From JAVKFF01 sp040226215 (GTDB lineage Bacteria > Pseudomonadota > Alphaproteobacteria > DSM-16000 > Inquilinaceae), in the NCBI GenBank assembly GCA_040226215.1, contig JAVKFF010000246.1, forward strand, positions 16,838 to 80,837: a stretch of 64,000 nt of DNA, written 5' to 3'. The translations under genes and the position numbers were made by a program. Every line of letters starts with the position of its first letter. The stretch's first letter is position 1. The notes under the pieces are model-generated. The model was not told where the DNA came from, did not search any database, and saw nothing but the letters and a program-made list of their open reading frames with translations. Positions 26,387 to 35,810 of the stretch are shown here, piece by piece.

Positions 26387-27424
26387 ATGACCGATACCCA
26401 GACCACCGTCCTCGTCACCGGGGCCAGCGGCTTCATCGCCAAGCACATCGTGCTCGACCTCCTGAAGAAGGGCTACCGGGTGCGCGGCACGGTCCGCGAC
26501 AAGGCCAAGGGGGAGGCGGTCCGGCAAACCATGGAAGAGAACGGCGCCGACCCGGCCGGCCTCGACATCGCCGAGGCGGATCTCGGCAGCGACTCCGGTT
26601 GGGCCGGCGCTGTCGCAGGCTGCCGCTTCGTGCTGCACACGGCCTCGCCGTTCCCGATCTCGACGCCGCGCGACCCCGACGAGATCATCGTGCCGGCGCG
26701 CGACGGCGCGCGGCGCGTCGTCGCCGCGGCGCTCGATGCCGGGGCGGAACGGGTGGTGCTCACCTCCTCCATGGCGGCTATCGCCTACGGCCACCCGATG
26801 GAGCGCACGGCACCCTACACCGCGGACGACTGGACCCGCGTCGACCGGCCGGAGGTCGGTGCCTATGTCGCCAGCAAGTACCACGCCGAGAAGGCGGCCT
26901 GGGCGGTGGCGGCGGAACGCGGCCTGGAGGACCGGCTGGCGGTGATCAATCCGGCGCTGGTGCTGGGACCCATCCTCGACGCCGGCCACGGCACCTCCGT
27001 GGAGATCGTTCGCCGCCTGCTGACCGGAAAGATGCCGGCCCTGCCACGCGTCGGGTTTCCGGTGGTCGATGTGCGCGATGTCTCCGCCATGCATATCGCG
27101 GCCATGGAGACGCCGGCGGCCGGCGGTCAGCGCTTCCCATGCGCCGGCGGCTTCATGTGGCTCGAGGAGATCGCCGAGGCGCTGCGCCAGGGACTGCCGG
27201 GACAGGCCGGCAAGGTGCCCCGGCGCCGTATGCCCGACTGGCTGGTCAGGGCCGTGGCGCTGTTCGACCGCGACATCCGCACCATCGCCGGCGACCTCGG
27301 CCGGGTCCGCGTGCTCGACACCAGCAACGCGCGCAAGCGCCTGGGTTGGCAGCCCCGGCCGGACGAGGAGGCGGTGCTCGCCGCCGCCCGCAGCCTCATC
27401 GACAAGGGCGTGGTGACGGTCTGA
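26387..27424 (+). CDS. NAD-dependent epimerase/dehydratase-like reductase (dihydroflavonol-reductase type)
   Basis: This encodes a 345-residue extended SDR. The nucleotide motif TGASGFIAKHIV is near residues 10-21, LTSSMAA provides the catalytic Ser, and YVASKYHAE the Tyr-x3-Lys. HTASPFP is typical of the dihydroflavonol-4-reductase/aldehyde reductase branch, which reduces carbonyls with NADPH. The substrate is unknown. AAGGAAGG lies upstream of the ATG. It converges with an SDR gene, with 12 nt between the stops. Confidence 0.9.
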   Translation: MTDTQTTVLVTGASGFIAKHIVLDLLKKGYRVRGTVRDKAKGEAVRQTMEENGADPAGLDIAEADLGSDSGWAGAVAGCRFVLHTASPFPISTPRDPDEIIVPARDGARRVVAAALDAGAERVVLTSSMAAIAYGHPMERTAPYTADDWTRVDRPEVGAYVASKYHAEKAAWAVAAERGLEDRLAVINPALVLGPILDAGHGTSVEIVRRLLTGKMPALPRVGFPVVDVRDVSAMHIAAMETPAAGGQRFPCAGGFMWLEEIAEALRQGLPGQAGKVPRRRMPDWLVRAVALFDRDIRTIAGDLGRVRVLDTSNARKRLGWQPRPDEEAVLAAARSLIDKGVVTV

Positions 27425-27436
27425 GCACCCGCGCCC

Positions 27437-28207
27437 TCAGGTCTTGTTGATCGACACCCCGCCATCGGCGAACAGGGCGGTGCCGGTGACGAAGCTTGAC
27501 TGGCCGGAGGCGAGGAACAGCGCCGCCTCGGCGATCTCCTCGGGCTCCGCCAGCCGCTTCAGCGCGTGCAGTCCCTCCACGAAGGACTGGGTCTCCGGTG
27601 CCGCACCCGGCAGTCGCGCCACGTTCATCGCGGTGTCGGTGCCGCCTGGCAGCAGCGCGTTCACCCGGATGCCGACCGCGCCGTACTCGACGGCCAGCGT
27701 CTGCACCAGGCCGAGCAGTCCCGCCTTGCTGGCTGCATAGGCGGTCATGCCCGGGATGCCGGCGGTGACGCCTACGAAGGACGAGGTGAAGATCAGACTG
27801 CCGCCGCCGCGCTCGATCATCGCCGGGATCTGCCGTCGCGCCAGCACGAAGGCGCTGGTCAGGTTGACGTCGATTGTCTCCCGCCAGCCGGCGATCGAGA
27901 CATCGATGCCGGGTGCCATCTCGCCCAGCGTGCCGGCATTGTTGAAGGCGATGTCGAGACCGCCGAAGCGCTCGATCGCAAGTTCGGTCAGGCCGCTCGC
28001 GAAGTCCTCGTCCTGCACGTCGCCAGCGAGCGCGCAGGCCTTTCCGCCAGCCGCCTCGATCTCGGCGACGAGAGAGGCGAGTTCCGCTTCCCGCCGCGCG
28101 CCGACAACGACACTCGCACCCTCTCGCGCAAAGAGGTGTGCCGCCGCGCGGCCGATGCCGCTGCTCGCCCCGGTGACCACCGCCACCTTTCCTTCGATCC
28201 GTGCCAT
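27437..28207 (-). CDS. SDR-family oxidoreductase
   Basis: This encodes a 256-residue classical SDR: TGASSGIG near residues 12-19, NNAG, FTSSFVG (Ser) and YAASKAG (Tyr/Lys). The C-terminus ends FADGGVSINKT, typical of glucose-1-dehydrogenase-like or 3-oxoacyl-reductase-like members. Substrate unknown. It is divergent from the DUF455 gene with 108 nt between starts. Confidence 0.92.
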   Translation of the reverse strand: MARIEGKVAVVTGASSGIGRAAAHLFAREGASVVVGARREAELASLVAEIEAAGGKACALAGDVQDEDFASGLTELAIERFGGLDIAFNNAGTLGEMAPGIDVSIAGWRETIDVNLTSAFVLARRQIPAMIERGGGSLIFTSSFVGVTAGIPGMTAYAASKAGLLGLVQTLAVEYGAVGIRVNALLPGGTDTAMNVARLPGAAPETQSFVEGLHALKRLAEPEEIAEAALFLASGQSSFVTGTALFADGGVSINKT

Positions 28208-28315
28208 TCCTGGTTGCTCCCTGGCTGATTGCGATGCCCGACGGTGTGCCCGTCCAGCAGCGCCTCAGCCACCCGCTTCTTGCGCGGCGAGGCGAAATGC
28301 GCGACACCGCCGGCG

Positions 28316-29158
28316 ATGACCGACACCGCCAGCCTTCCCGCCACGCTGGCCGAGGCCGCGCTCACGGTTCTCGGTACCGCCGACGCCCGCGCCAAGGCCG
28401 CGCTTGGTCGCGCCCTGGCGGCGGCATGGCACGACGGCGCGATCGCCACGATCGGCCAGGTCGCCGACGCCGCCCTGCCCGATCGGCCGGCCCGTCCGGC
28501 GCGTCCGGAACTGCGCCTGCCGCGCGACATGCCCCGGCGCCGCAAGGGCTTCAGCCAGGCCGGCCGGATCGCGCTCCTGCACGCGCTGGCCCATATCGAG
28601 CTCAACGCCATCGATCTCGCCTGGGACGTCATCGCCCGCTTCTGCCACGCCGGGCGCGCGGGCATGGACCTGCCGCCAGCCTTCGCCGACGACTGGGTCC
28701 GGGTGGGCGACGAGGAGGGCCGGCACTTCCTGCTGCTCAGCGACCGTCTCGCCGAACTCGGCGCCGCCTATGGCGACCTGCCGGCCCATGACGGCCTCTG
28801 GGAGGCATCTGCGGTGACTGCCGGCAACCTCGCTGCCCGCCTTGCCGTCGTGCCGATGGTGCTGGAGGCGCGCGGCCTCGACGTCACGCCGGCGATGATC
28901 GCCAACCTGCGGCGCGCCGGCGACGACGCCTCGGCCGGCATACTGCAGGTCATCCATGACGACGAGATCGGCCACGTGGCGATCGGCAGGCGCTGGTTCG
29001 AGCATGTCTGCACAGCGCGCGGCCTGCCGCCCGTCGAGACCTGGCAGTCCCTGGTGCGCCGCTACTTCAAGGGCGACCTGAAGCGCCCGTTCAACCACGA
29101 AAGCCGCGGGAAGGCCGGCTTCGCCAGCGCCTTCTACGAACCGCTGGGGGTGGGGTGA
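28316..29158 (+). CDS. DUF455 ferritin-like protein
   Basis: This encodes 280 residues of the DUF455 family, helical proteins related to ferritin-like diiron proteins. Glu/His pairs that could bind metals are seen in LAHIELNAIDLAWD, DEEGRHF, and HDDEIGHVAIG. The role is unknown; some members are linked to tRNA hydroxylation-like or stress contexts. The ATG at 28316 has no strong ribosome site; an upstream TTG in the same frame was not preferred. Confidence 0.88.
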   Translation: MTDTASLPATLAEAALTVLGTADARAKAALGRALAAAWHDGAIATIGQVADAALPDRPARPARPELRLPRDMPRRRKGFSQAGRIALLHALAHIELNAIDLAWDVIARFCHAGRAGMDLPPAFADDWVRVGDEEGRHFLLLSDRLAELGAAYGDLPAHDGLWEASAVTAGNLAARLAVVPMVLEARGLDVTPAMIANLRRAGDDASAGILQVIHDDEIGHVAIGRRWFEHVCTARGLPPVETWQSLVRRYFKGDLKRPFNHESRGKAGFASAFYEPLGVG

Positions 29159-29165
29159 GGCGGTC

Positions 29166-30518
29166 CTATCCTCCCCTCATCCGCTGGCTCAGGTCTCGTG
29201 GCGCGATGAAGAGCCGCTTGCGCCCGCGATGAGTCTCCTCAAGCAGCCCGAGCTTCCAGAGCTGATCCAGGTCGCTGCGTGCGCTCTGGTAGCTGACGGC
29301 ATGGGCGCGGGCATGTCCCTCGATGCTGTACTGGCCACCGGGGTGTTCGAACGCATGGCGCAACAACGCGATCTGGCGATGGTTCAGACGCTGAAACTCC
29401 GACCCCGTCAGCAGGCGTTCGACGTCCCTGAACTCGTGCGCCTTTCGCGTGAGATATGAATCGAGTTCATCAATCGCTCTGCGGATCACCTCAAGATGAT
29501 AGAGTATGAAATAGGTAAGGTCGCCTTCGTCCGTCTCAGATAACAAAAACGCGTTCCCGTAGGCCACCCGGGCGCGGTCTATGACACGCGAGATCGGCGC
29601 GTACTCGATCAGCCAGTAGCCGTTGCGGGCCATCACCCAGTGAAACAAGGCGCGTGCCGTGCGACCGTTACCGTCGGGAAACGGGTGATCGTAGCCCATC
29701 ATGAAATGCACGATGATCGCCTGAACGACCGGATGAACGAAGGCGCCGCCGGTTTCGCCGTTGGCAAAGCGGCAAAGTGCGTCGGTGCGCGCCGGCAATT
29801 CGTTCGAGGGAGGCGGTTGGTGAAGCACCTCGCCGCTGATCACATCTTCCACAACAACATCATCGCGTTCGCGGAGTGCCCCCGGCGCTTCATCTCCAAT
29901 GAGTGTTCCCGCGACAACCACCGACTGCAGTTCTTGGATGAGAGGAACCGAGATCAACTGATTTTGGATCTCACGCACCATCATCATCGCGTTGTAGTTG
30001 TTCAGCACCATCCGCTCGCCATGTGACCGTGGCGGCCGGTTCTCACGCAACATCTCCTTGGCAACTGCCCGGGTCGTTGCCGCGCCCTCGATACGACTGG
30101 AGAAGAAGGCCTCCTCCATCATTGCATTGACCTTGAAGGTATCGGCGAGGTCGCCTGAGACGCCCGACTTTGGAAAGCCAATCATGCCGGCCGAGCGCTT
30201 GTCGATGTCGTGAGTCAGCGAAATCATCGGATCGGGGATGGTGAACCAGAACTGCGAGCCATCCTTCTGGAGCAGCGGCAGATCGCGCCGAGTGGCTGCT
30301 CGCGCCATTTTCATCGCCAGCCACCGCGTCTCGGCATGCTCCCCATCCGCGCTGGGCCGCCGCCGCAACTCATGCCAATGCAGGTAGCGCCCTTGGGCAT
30401 CCGTTGGTCTGGCTTGCCCAAGCAGACGCACAATTTCGGCGTCGCCTTCACGTTGGGCGACACGGACCATCAACTCCTGCAATGCCGGCGGGGTGGTTGG
30501 AATTCTCATCCAATCCAT
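29166..30518 (-). CDS. Fic-domain AMP-transferase, class II (N-terminal inhibitory motif)
   Basis: This encodes 450 residues. The Fic core motif HPFPDGNGRTAR starts at H278, and the inhibitory helix SSRIEG (S140…E144-G145) precedes it, as in class II Fic proteins that block their own ATP site. A helical N-terminal domain precedes this, and a winged-helix-like C-terminus (about 385-440, SYQSARSDLDQLWKLGLL) may bind DNA. Such enzymes usually AMPylate hydroxyl side chains of target proteins. No separate antitoxin gene is next to it. The gene is less GC-rich than its neighbours, which suggests transfer. Start codons at 30518 and 30509 are both possible. Confidence 0.9.
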   Translation of the reverse strand: MDWMRIPTTPPALQELMVRVAQREGDAEIVRLLGQARPTDAQGRYLHWHELRRRPSADGEHAETRWLAMKMARAATRRDLPLLQKDGSQFWFTIPDPMISLTHDIDKRSAGMIGFPKSGVSGDLADTFKVNAMMEEAFFSSRIEGAATTRAVAKEMLRENRPPRSHGERMVLNNYNAMMMVREIQNQLISVPLIQELQSVVVAGTLIGDEAPGALRERDDVVVEDVISGEVLHQPPPSNELPARTDALCRFANGETGGAFVHPVVQAIIVHFMMGYDHPFPDGNGRTARALFHWVMARNGYWLIEYAPISRVIDRARVAYGNAFLLSETDEGDLTYFILYHLEVIRRAIDELDSYLTRKAHEFRDVERLLTGSEFQRLNHRQIALLRHAFEHPGGQYSIEGHARAHAVSYQSARSDLDQLWKLGLLEETHRGRKRLFIAPRDLSQRMRGG

Positions 30519-30519
30519 G

Positions 30520-30544
30520 TTGTCAGAAAATGAAATTCTGACAA
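30520..30544 (-). promoter_or_regulatory. perfect inverted repeat at the Fic gene start
   Basis: TTGTCAGAA (30520-30528) and TTCTGACAA (30536-30544) are perfect 9-bp arms with a 7-bp spacer, ending one base upstream of the first ATG. The position is that of an operator that would also cover the ribosome-binding region. The Fic protein has a winged-helix-like C-terminus, so autoregulation is possible. Confidence 0.75.
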
Positions 30545-30652
30545 TAGATGTCAATGGACTTGGATTAAATCATTCTTTTCAGGAAGTTGTGACGTGTCTT
30601 TCCCATTACGAGTAAACCAAGTTTCGGCGACAGCGGCTCAGAATTGTCAACC

Positions 30653-31766
30653 CTACCCCTCCCGCGTCGAGCCCACCTTGGCCGCCAGGGCGGCTTCCAG
30701 GAAGGGGTCGAGGTCGCCGTCGAGGACGCCCTGGCTGTTGCCGGTCTCCACGCCGGTACGCAGGTCCTTGACCATCTGATAGGGCTGCAGGACGAAGGAG
30801 CGGATCTGGTGGCCCCAGCCGATGTCGGACTTGGCGTCCGCCACCGCCTGTGCCGCCTCCTCGCGCGCCTTCAACTCGGCCTCGTAGAGCCGGGCGCGCA
30901 GCATGTCCATGGCCTGGGCCCGATTGCGGTGCTGCGAGCGGTCGTTCTGGCACTGCACCACGATACCGGTGGGGATGTGGGTGATGCGCACGGCCGAATC
31001 GGTGCGGTTGACGTGCTGGCCGCCGGCGCCCGACGCCCGGTAGGTGTCGACCCGCAGATCCTTGTCCTCGACCACGATGTCGATGGAATCGTCGATCACC
31101 GGCGAGACGGAGACCGAGGCGAAGGAGGTGTGACGCCGGGCCTGGCTGTCGAAGGGCGAGATGCGCACCAGGCGGTGGACCCCCGATTCGGATTTCAGCC
31201 AGCCATAGGCGTTGTGGCCCTTGACCTGGACGGTGGCCGACTTGATGCCGGCCACCTCGCCGCCTGTCTCCTCCAGGTACTCGGTCTTGAATCCGCGCCG
31301 GTCGCACCAGCGCAGATACATGCGCAGCAGCATCTCCGCCCAGTCCTGGGCCTCGGTGCCGCCGGCTCCGGCATTGACCTCGAGATAGCAGTCATTGGCG
31401 TCGGCCTCGCCCGACAGCAGGCTCTCGAGCTGCGCCTTGTCGGCCCTGGCCTTGACCTTGCGCAGCAGGCCCTCGGCCTCCTCGACGCTGTCCGTGTCCT
31501 CCTCGCTCTCGCCGAGCTCGAGCAGAGTCAGCGCGTCGTCGTAGTCCTGCACCAGCGCCTCGTAGGCGCTCAGCGCATCGTCGAGGCGCGTGCGTTCCTT
31601 CAGGATGGACTGTGCCTTTTCCTGGTCTTCCCAGAGGCTCGGGTCCTCGGCGAGCGCGTTCAGCTCCTCCAGGCGCTTCTTCGACTGGTCGTAGTCAAAG
31701 AGACCTCCTCAGCAGATCGAATGTCTGCTTGATCTCGTCGGACAGGCTCTGCATCTCGGCGCGCAT
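30653..31766 (-). CDS. prfB: peptide chain release factor 2 with programmed +1 frameshift
   Basis: RF2 releases peptides at UGA and UAA. The coding sequence begins at ATG 31766 (AAGGAGG ten bases upstream), reads 23 codons to CTT, meets an in-frame TGA (31697-31695) and resumes in the +1 frame at GAC (31696-31694). This gives about 370 residues. The GGQ catalytic motif is seen in RASGAGGQHVNRTDS and an SPF motif in VRISPFD. The stop is 30653-30655. RF2 level is thus self-controlled. The Fic gene follows downstream on the same strand. Confidence 0.96.
31695..31709 (-). promoter_or_regulatory. prfB programmed frameshift site
   Basis: The minus strand reads AGG AGG TCT CTT TGA C, an internal Shine-Dalgarno-like AGGAGG three bases before CTT-TGA-C. 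This is the classic RF2 autoregulatory +1 frameshift signal known from E. coli. Confidence 0.96.
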
Positions 31767-31883
31767 CGTCGGGCGGCCTCCTTCGGACATAGCGACGTGT
31801 GGAATGACAGGCCGGGTGGAGCCGACCCCTCGGATAGCCGGTCTAGCGCCTGGACCGGCGGCATGTAAAGCCGGCGCGGCGGC

Positions 31884-34361
31884 TCAGTAGAGGCCGCCTG
31901 TCCCCTGCGTGGACTGGCGCACCGTGTCGCCCCCCACCGTGGTCGGCCCGCCAAGCGCCTCGGCCGTCGTTTCCGTCGGCGCCGTGCCGGCGGCGAAGGG
32001 CTGCATGATGGCCCGGTCGCCGTCCACCGCGCGCAGGCCCGTCGCCGCGTCCACGGCCACGAACTCGACCCCCGGGGGTACCGGGAAGTCAATCGGATCG
32101 GTGCCCTCGAGAGCCCGGCTCATGAACTCGCCGAAGATCGGCACGGCGGCGGCACCGCCGGTCTCCCGCGGGCCCAGCGTGCGTGGAGTGTCGAAGCCGA
32201 CATAGACGCCCGCCACCAAATTGGGCGAGAAGCCGACGAACCAGGCGTCGTAGCTGTCGTTTGTGGTGCCGGTCTTGCCGCCCAGCGGCAGGCCGAGGCT
32301 GGCCAGGCTGGCGCCAGTGCCGCGCTGCACCACGCCGCGCAGCATGGTCTGCAGCTGGTAGACCGAGACCGGGTCGGTGACCAGCGGCCGCGAATCCTCC
32401 AGGATCGGCGCCTCCATGCCTTCCTGCCAGCCGGCCTGCGTCACGCAGGGCAGGCACTCCCGCTCGTCGTGGCGGTAGATGACCTCGCCGTGGCGGTCCT
32501 CGATGAAGTCGATCAGCGTCGGCTCGATCTGCCTGCCGCCATTGGCGATCATGCCATAGGCCGCCGTCAGGCGCAGCGGCGTGACCTCGCCGGCGCCCAG
32601 CGCCATGGAGTAGAGCAACGGCATGTCCTCGTAGATGCCGAAGGCCCGGGTCACGTCGCGCACCGGCTCGATGCCGATCTCCTGCAGGATGCGCACCGTC
32701 ATCAGGTTGCGCGAGCGCTCCACCCCGACGCGCAGCGGCTGCGGGCCGAGCTGGTCGCCGCCATAGTTCTGCGGCCGGTAGTCCGCCTGGCCCACCTGCT
32801 CGATCGCCATGGGGATGTCGAGGATGATGGTCGAGGGCGTGTAGCCCTGGTTCAGCGCCGCCAGGTAGACGAAGGGCTTGATCGCCGAGCCCGGTTGCCG
32901 GGCGGCCTGGGTGGCGCGGTTGAATTCGCTGAGCGCGAAGTCGTAGCCGCCGACCATGGCCAGGACGTGGCCGGTGTGCGGATCCATGGCGATGAGGGCG
33001 CCCTGTACGTCGGGCACCTGCTCCAGCGCCCACAGATCGGCGGCCGGCGGGCTCTCGCTCTCGGCCAGTTCCTCGCCCTCGAACAGCACGTTGACCTCCG
33101 CCGGTGGCGCGCCGACGCGGCTGACCAGGATGATGTCGCCCAGCGAGACCACGTCGTCGACGCTGTTGGGCTGATTGCCCACCAGCTGGCCCTCGCGCCA
33201 GGGGGCGGCCCAGGAAACGCTGTCGAAATTCAGCACGCCGCGACGCTGCCCGGGCAGGCCGAGAATGGCCTGGCTGGCATTGTCCTCCGCGACCTCCAGC
33301 ACGACGGCCAGCTCCCAGTCGTCATGCGCGCCCGCCGGCAGCTCCATCTCGTTGAGCTGCGCCGCCCAGTCGTTGAAGTCCTCCATCACAGCTATGGGGC
33401 CGCGATAGCCGTGCCGGCGGTCATATTCCTCCAGACCGTTGCGCAGCGCCTCCTGGGCGATTTCCTGCAGGCGCGGGTCCATGGTCGTGTGCACGGTCAG
33501 ACCGCCCTCGTAGAGCTGCTCGTCGCCGTAGAGGCGTTGCAGCTGGCGGCGCACCTCCTCGGAAAAATAGGGCGCGCGCACGAACTCGGTCCGCCGCTCG
33601 GCGACCAGCAACGGCTCGTCAACCGCGACGTCGAACTCCTCCTGGGCGATGTAGCCGTCTTCCAGCATGCGCCCCAGCACGTAGCCCCGGCGCGCGATCG
33701 CCGCCTCGGTCTGGGTGACCGGGTTGTAGTTGTTCGGCGCCCGCGGCAGGGCCGCCAGATAGGCCGCCTGAGCCAGCGTCAGTTCCACCAGCGGACGGTT
33801 GAAATAGGCCAGCGCCGCCGAGGCGACGCCGTAGGTGCCTCGGCCGAGATAGATCTGGTTCAGATAGAGCTCGAGGATCTCCTCCTTCGAGAAGGCCTGC
33901 TCGATCCTGAGCGCCAGCAGGGCCTCGCGGATCTTGCGGCTGATCGAGACATCGTTGGTCAGCAGGAAGTTCTTGGCAACCTGCTGGGTGATGGTCGAGG
34001 CGCCCTCCAGGCGCCGGCCCTCCACGATGTGGCCGATATTGGCGACCATCGCGCGCGCCACGCCCTGCCAGTCGACGCCCGGGTGCTCGTAGAAGTTTTG
34101 GTCCTCGGCCGCCACGAAGGCGTCGATGACATGCTGCGGAATCGCCTCGATCGGCACGAAGACGCGGTTCTCGATCGCGAACTCGGACATGATGCGCCCG
34201 TCATCGGCGTGCAGGCGCGTCACCACCGGCGGCTGGTAGTTCTCCAGCTGCGAGAAATCGGGCAGATCCTGCATGTAGTGATGCACGATCCCCAGCGAGG
34301 CGACGCCGCCGAGCACGCCCAGCGAGCTCAGCACCGCGAATATCCATCCGATAATGCGCAA
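31884..34361 (-). CDS. mrcA: penicillin-binding protein 1A
   Basis: This encodes 825 residues of a bifunctional class A PBP that polymerises and cross-links peptidoglycan. After an N-terminal membrane anchor comes the GT51 domain with E86 in AAEDQNFYEHPG and STITQQVAKN. An inserted OB-like domain (about 310-430) follows. The transpeptidase domain has S492-AIK, SRN, and K696-TGT. The start is TTG (34361) because no in-frame ATG precedes the membrane anchor. It is downstream of the amidase gene on the same strand. Confidence 0.96.
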   Translation of the reverse strand: MRIIGWIFAVLSSLGVLGGVASLGIVHHYMQDLPDFSQLENYQPPVVTRLHADDGRIMSEFAIENRVFVPIEAIPQHVIDAFVAAEDQNFYEHPGVDWQGVARAMVANIGHIVEGRRLEGASTITQQVAKNFLLTNDVSISRKIREALLALRIEQAFSKEEILELYLNQIYLGRGTYGVASAALAYFNRPLVELTLAQAAYLAALPRAPNNYNPVTQTEAAIARRGYVLGRMLEDGYIAQEEFDVAVDEPLLVAERRTEFVRAPYFSEEVRRQLQRLYGDEQLYEGGLTVHTTMDPRLQEIAQEALRNGLEEYDRRHGYRGPIAVMEDFNDWAAQLNEMELPAGAHDDWELAVVLEVAEDNASQAILGLPGQRRGVLNFDSVSWAAPWREGQLVGNQPNSVDDVVSLGDIILVSRVGAPPAEVNVLFEGEELAESESPPAADLWALEQVPDVQGALIAMDPHTGHVLAMVGGYDFALSEFNRATQAARQPGSAIKPFVYLAALNQGYTPSTIILDIPMAIEQVGQADYRPQNYGGDQLGPQPLRVGVERSRNLMTVRILQEIGIEPVRDVTRAFGIYEDMPLLYSMALGAGEVTPLRLTAAYGMIANGGRQIEPTLIDFIEDRHGEVIYRHDERECLPCVTQAGWQEGMEAPILEDSRPLVTDPVSVYQLQTMLRGVVQRGTGASLASLGLPLGGKTGTTNDSYDAWFVGFSPNLVAGVYVGFDTPRTLGPRETGGAAAVPIFGEFMSRALEGTDPIDFPVPPGVEFVAVDAATGLRAVDGDRAIMQPFAAGTAPTETTAEALGGPTTVGGDTVRQSTQGTGGLY

Positions 34362-34577
34362 CTTCGGTCTCTATCCTACGCAGGTCATGGAGCGGTCGCC
34401 CGGTGCCCGACACCGCGGCGGCCGATCCGGCGGCCATTCAGAGTATTGCGGCTCCTGTCACCGGCGCGGCACTTGATACATGAGGAGCCTTTCCAAGAGA
34501 ACGCGTAATCAAAGAATTTGTCCCTCGCATGGCTTCAATGCGGGCATCGCGCCCCGGTCGCGCTGTCCCCGCCCGGT

Positions 34578-35810
34578 TCAGTCGCGCCACGCGAAATAGT
34601 CGACGATGCCAGCCGCCAGCGCCCGTGCCACCGCTTCGTGATTGGCCGGATCGGCCAGGAATCGCGCCTCTTCCGGGTTGGAGAGATATCCCAGCTCAAC
34701 CAGCACGGAGGGCACATCGGGCGCCTTCAGGACCACGAAGCTGGCATGCCGCCTTGCGTTGTTGACGAGGCCCATCACCTCGCCCATCGCCTCCAGGATG
34801 AATCCCGCCGCGGTCTCGCTCTCCGCCAGGGTGCGCTCGCGCGCCAAGCCGAGCAGGACGTCGAACAGTGGATCCTCGCTCGACGGCACCGGTACGCCGG
34901 CGATCCGGTCGGCCTCGTTCTCGCGCGAGGCCAGCAAGGCGGCCTGCTGGTCGCTGGACACTTCGGAGACGACATAGACCGACGCGCCCCGGACATAGCT
35001 CTCCGGCACCGTGTCGGCGTGCAGGGACACCAGAAGGTCCGCGCCGTGCTGGCGCGCCAGCGCCACGCGGTCGAGCAGCCGGACATAGACGTCGCTGTCC
35101 CGGGTCATCACCACGTCCACCGCGCCGGTTTCGAGCAGCACGTCGCGCAGGTGAATGCCGACCGAGAGCACGATCGTCTTCTCGTAGAGACCGGCGGGAC
35201 CGGTGGCGCCGGGATCGACGCCGCCATGCCCAGGATCGATCACCACCAGCGGCCGCTCCCGCGTCGCAGGCTCCGCAACGAAGCTGGAGACCGGCCCCGG
35301 CACCGCGCCGGCCGCTGCCCAGCTGCCGAAGGTTTCGGCATTGACCGGCACCAGGGTCAGGACCAACCGCCTGTCGCGCCCCGGGATCGCCGGCAGGTAG
35401 GCAAGCTGGGTGACCTGCGCCGGCGCCGCCAGGTCCAGGACCAGGGCGATGCCGTTCGCCGACGGGGCAAGCCTGGCATCGGCGATGGTCTGGGAGTGGG
35501 CGGCGAGGTCGATCCGCGCCTCCCCGGCGATGTCGGCCGCCATGTCGAGGGTGATCGACAAGGGAGCCTCCGCCGCCTGCAGGTCGAGCGCGACAGGCGC
35601 GCTCAGCGTCAGGACGATTCGCTCGCGGCCGGGGTCCTGCACCAGTTCGGCCGCCAACAGCTCCGTCGACGGTTGCGCATTGGCCGACACCAGCCCTCCC
35701 GGCATGGCCGCCATGACGCAGGCGAACAGGAGCAGGCCTCGAAGCGCCTGCACCACCGCGGTGGCGCGGTGCGGACGCGGATTGCATGGTCGAGTCGGGT
35801 GGTGGCGCAT
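34578..35810 (-). CDS. N-acetylmuramoyl-L-alanine amidase with AMIN domain (AmiC-like)
   Basis: This encodes 410 residues: a signal peptide (about 20-45), an AMIN domain (about 50-155) that targets the cell wall or septum, and an Amidase_3 catalytic domain (about 185-405). The zinc ligands lie in IDPGHGGVDPGA, the downstream SLHADT, and the catalytic Glu in VLVELGYLSN. It cleaves the stem peptide from glycan strands during division. The ATG at 35810 starts the signal-peptide region; longer in-frame forms are arginine-rich antisense-like sequence. It is followed by PBP1A. Confidence 0.93.
   Translation of the reverse strand: MRHHPTRPCNPRPHRATAVVQALRGLLLFACVMAAMPGGLVSANAQPSTELLAAELVQDPGRERIVLTLSAPVALDLQAAEAPLSITLDMAADIAGEARIDLAAHSQTIADARLAPSANGIALVLDLAAPAQVTQLAYLPAIPGRDRRLVLTLVPVNAETFGSWAAAGAVPGPVSSFVAEPATRERPLVVIDPGHGGVDPGATGPAGLYEKTIVLSVGIHLRDVLLETGAVDVVMTRDSDVYVRLLDRVALARQHGADLLVSLHADTVPESYVRGASVYVVSEVSSDQQAALLASRENEADRIAGVPVPSSEDPLFDVLLGLARERTLAESETAAGFILEAMGEVMGLVNNARRHASFVVLKAPDVPSVLVELGYLSNPEEARFLADPANHEAVARALAAGIVDYFAWRD

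Noticed and set aside
29166..30652. A two-gene Fic toxin-antitoxin pair
   Set aside because: No small antitoxin frame is seen on either side; the inhibitory SSRIEG motif is within the Fic protein itself.
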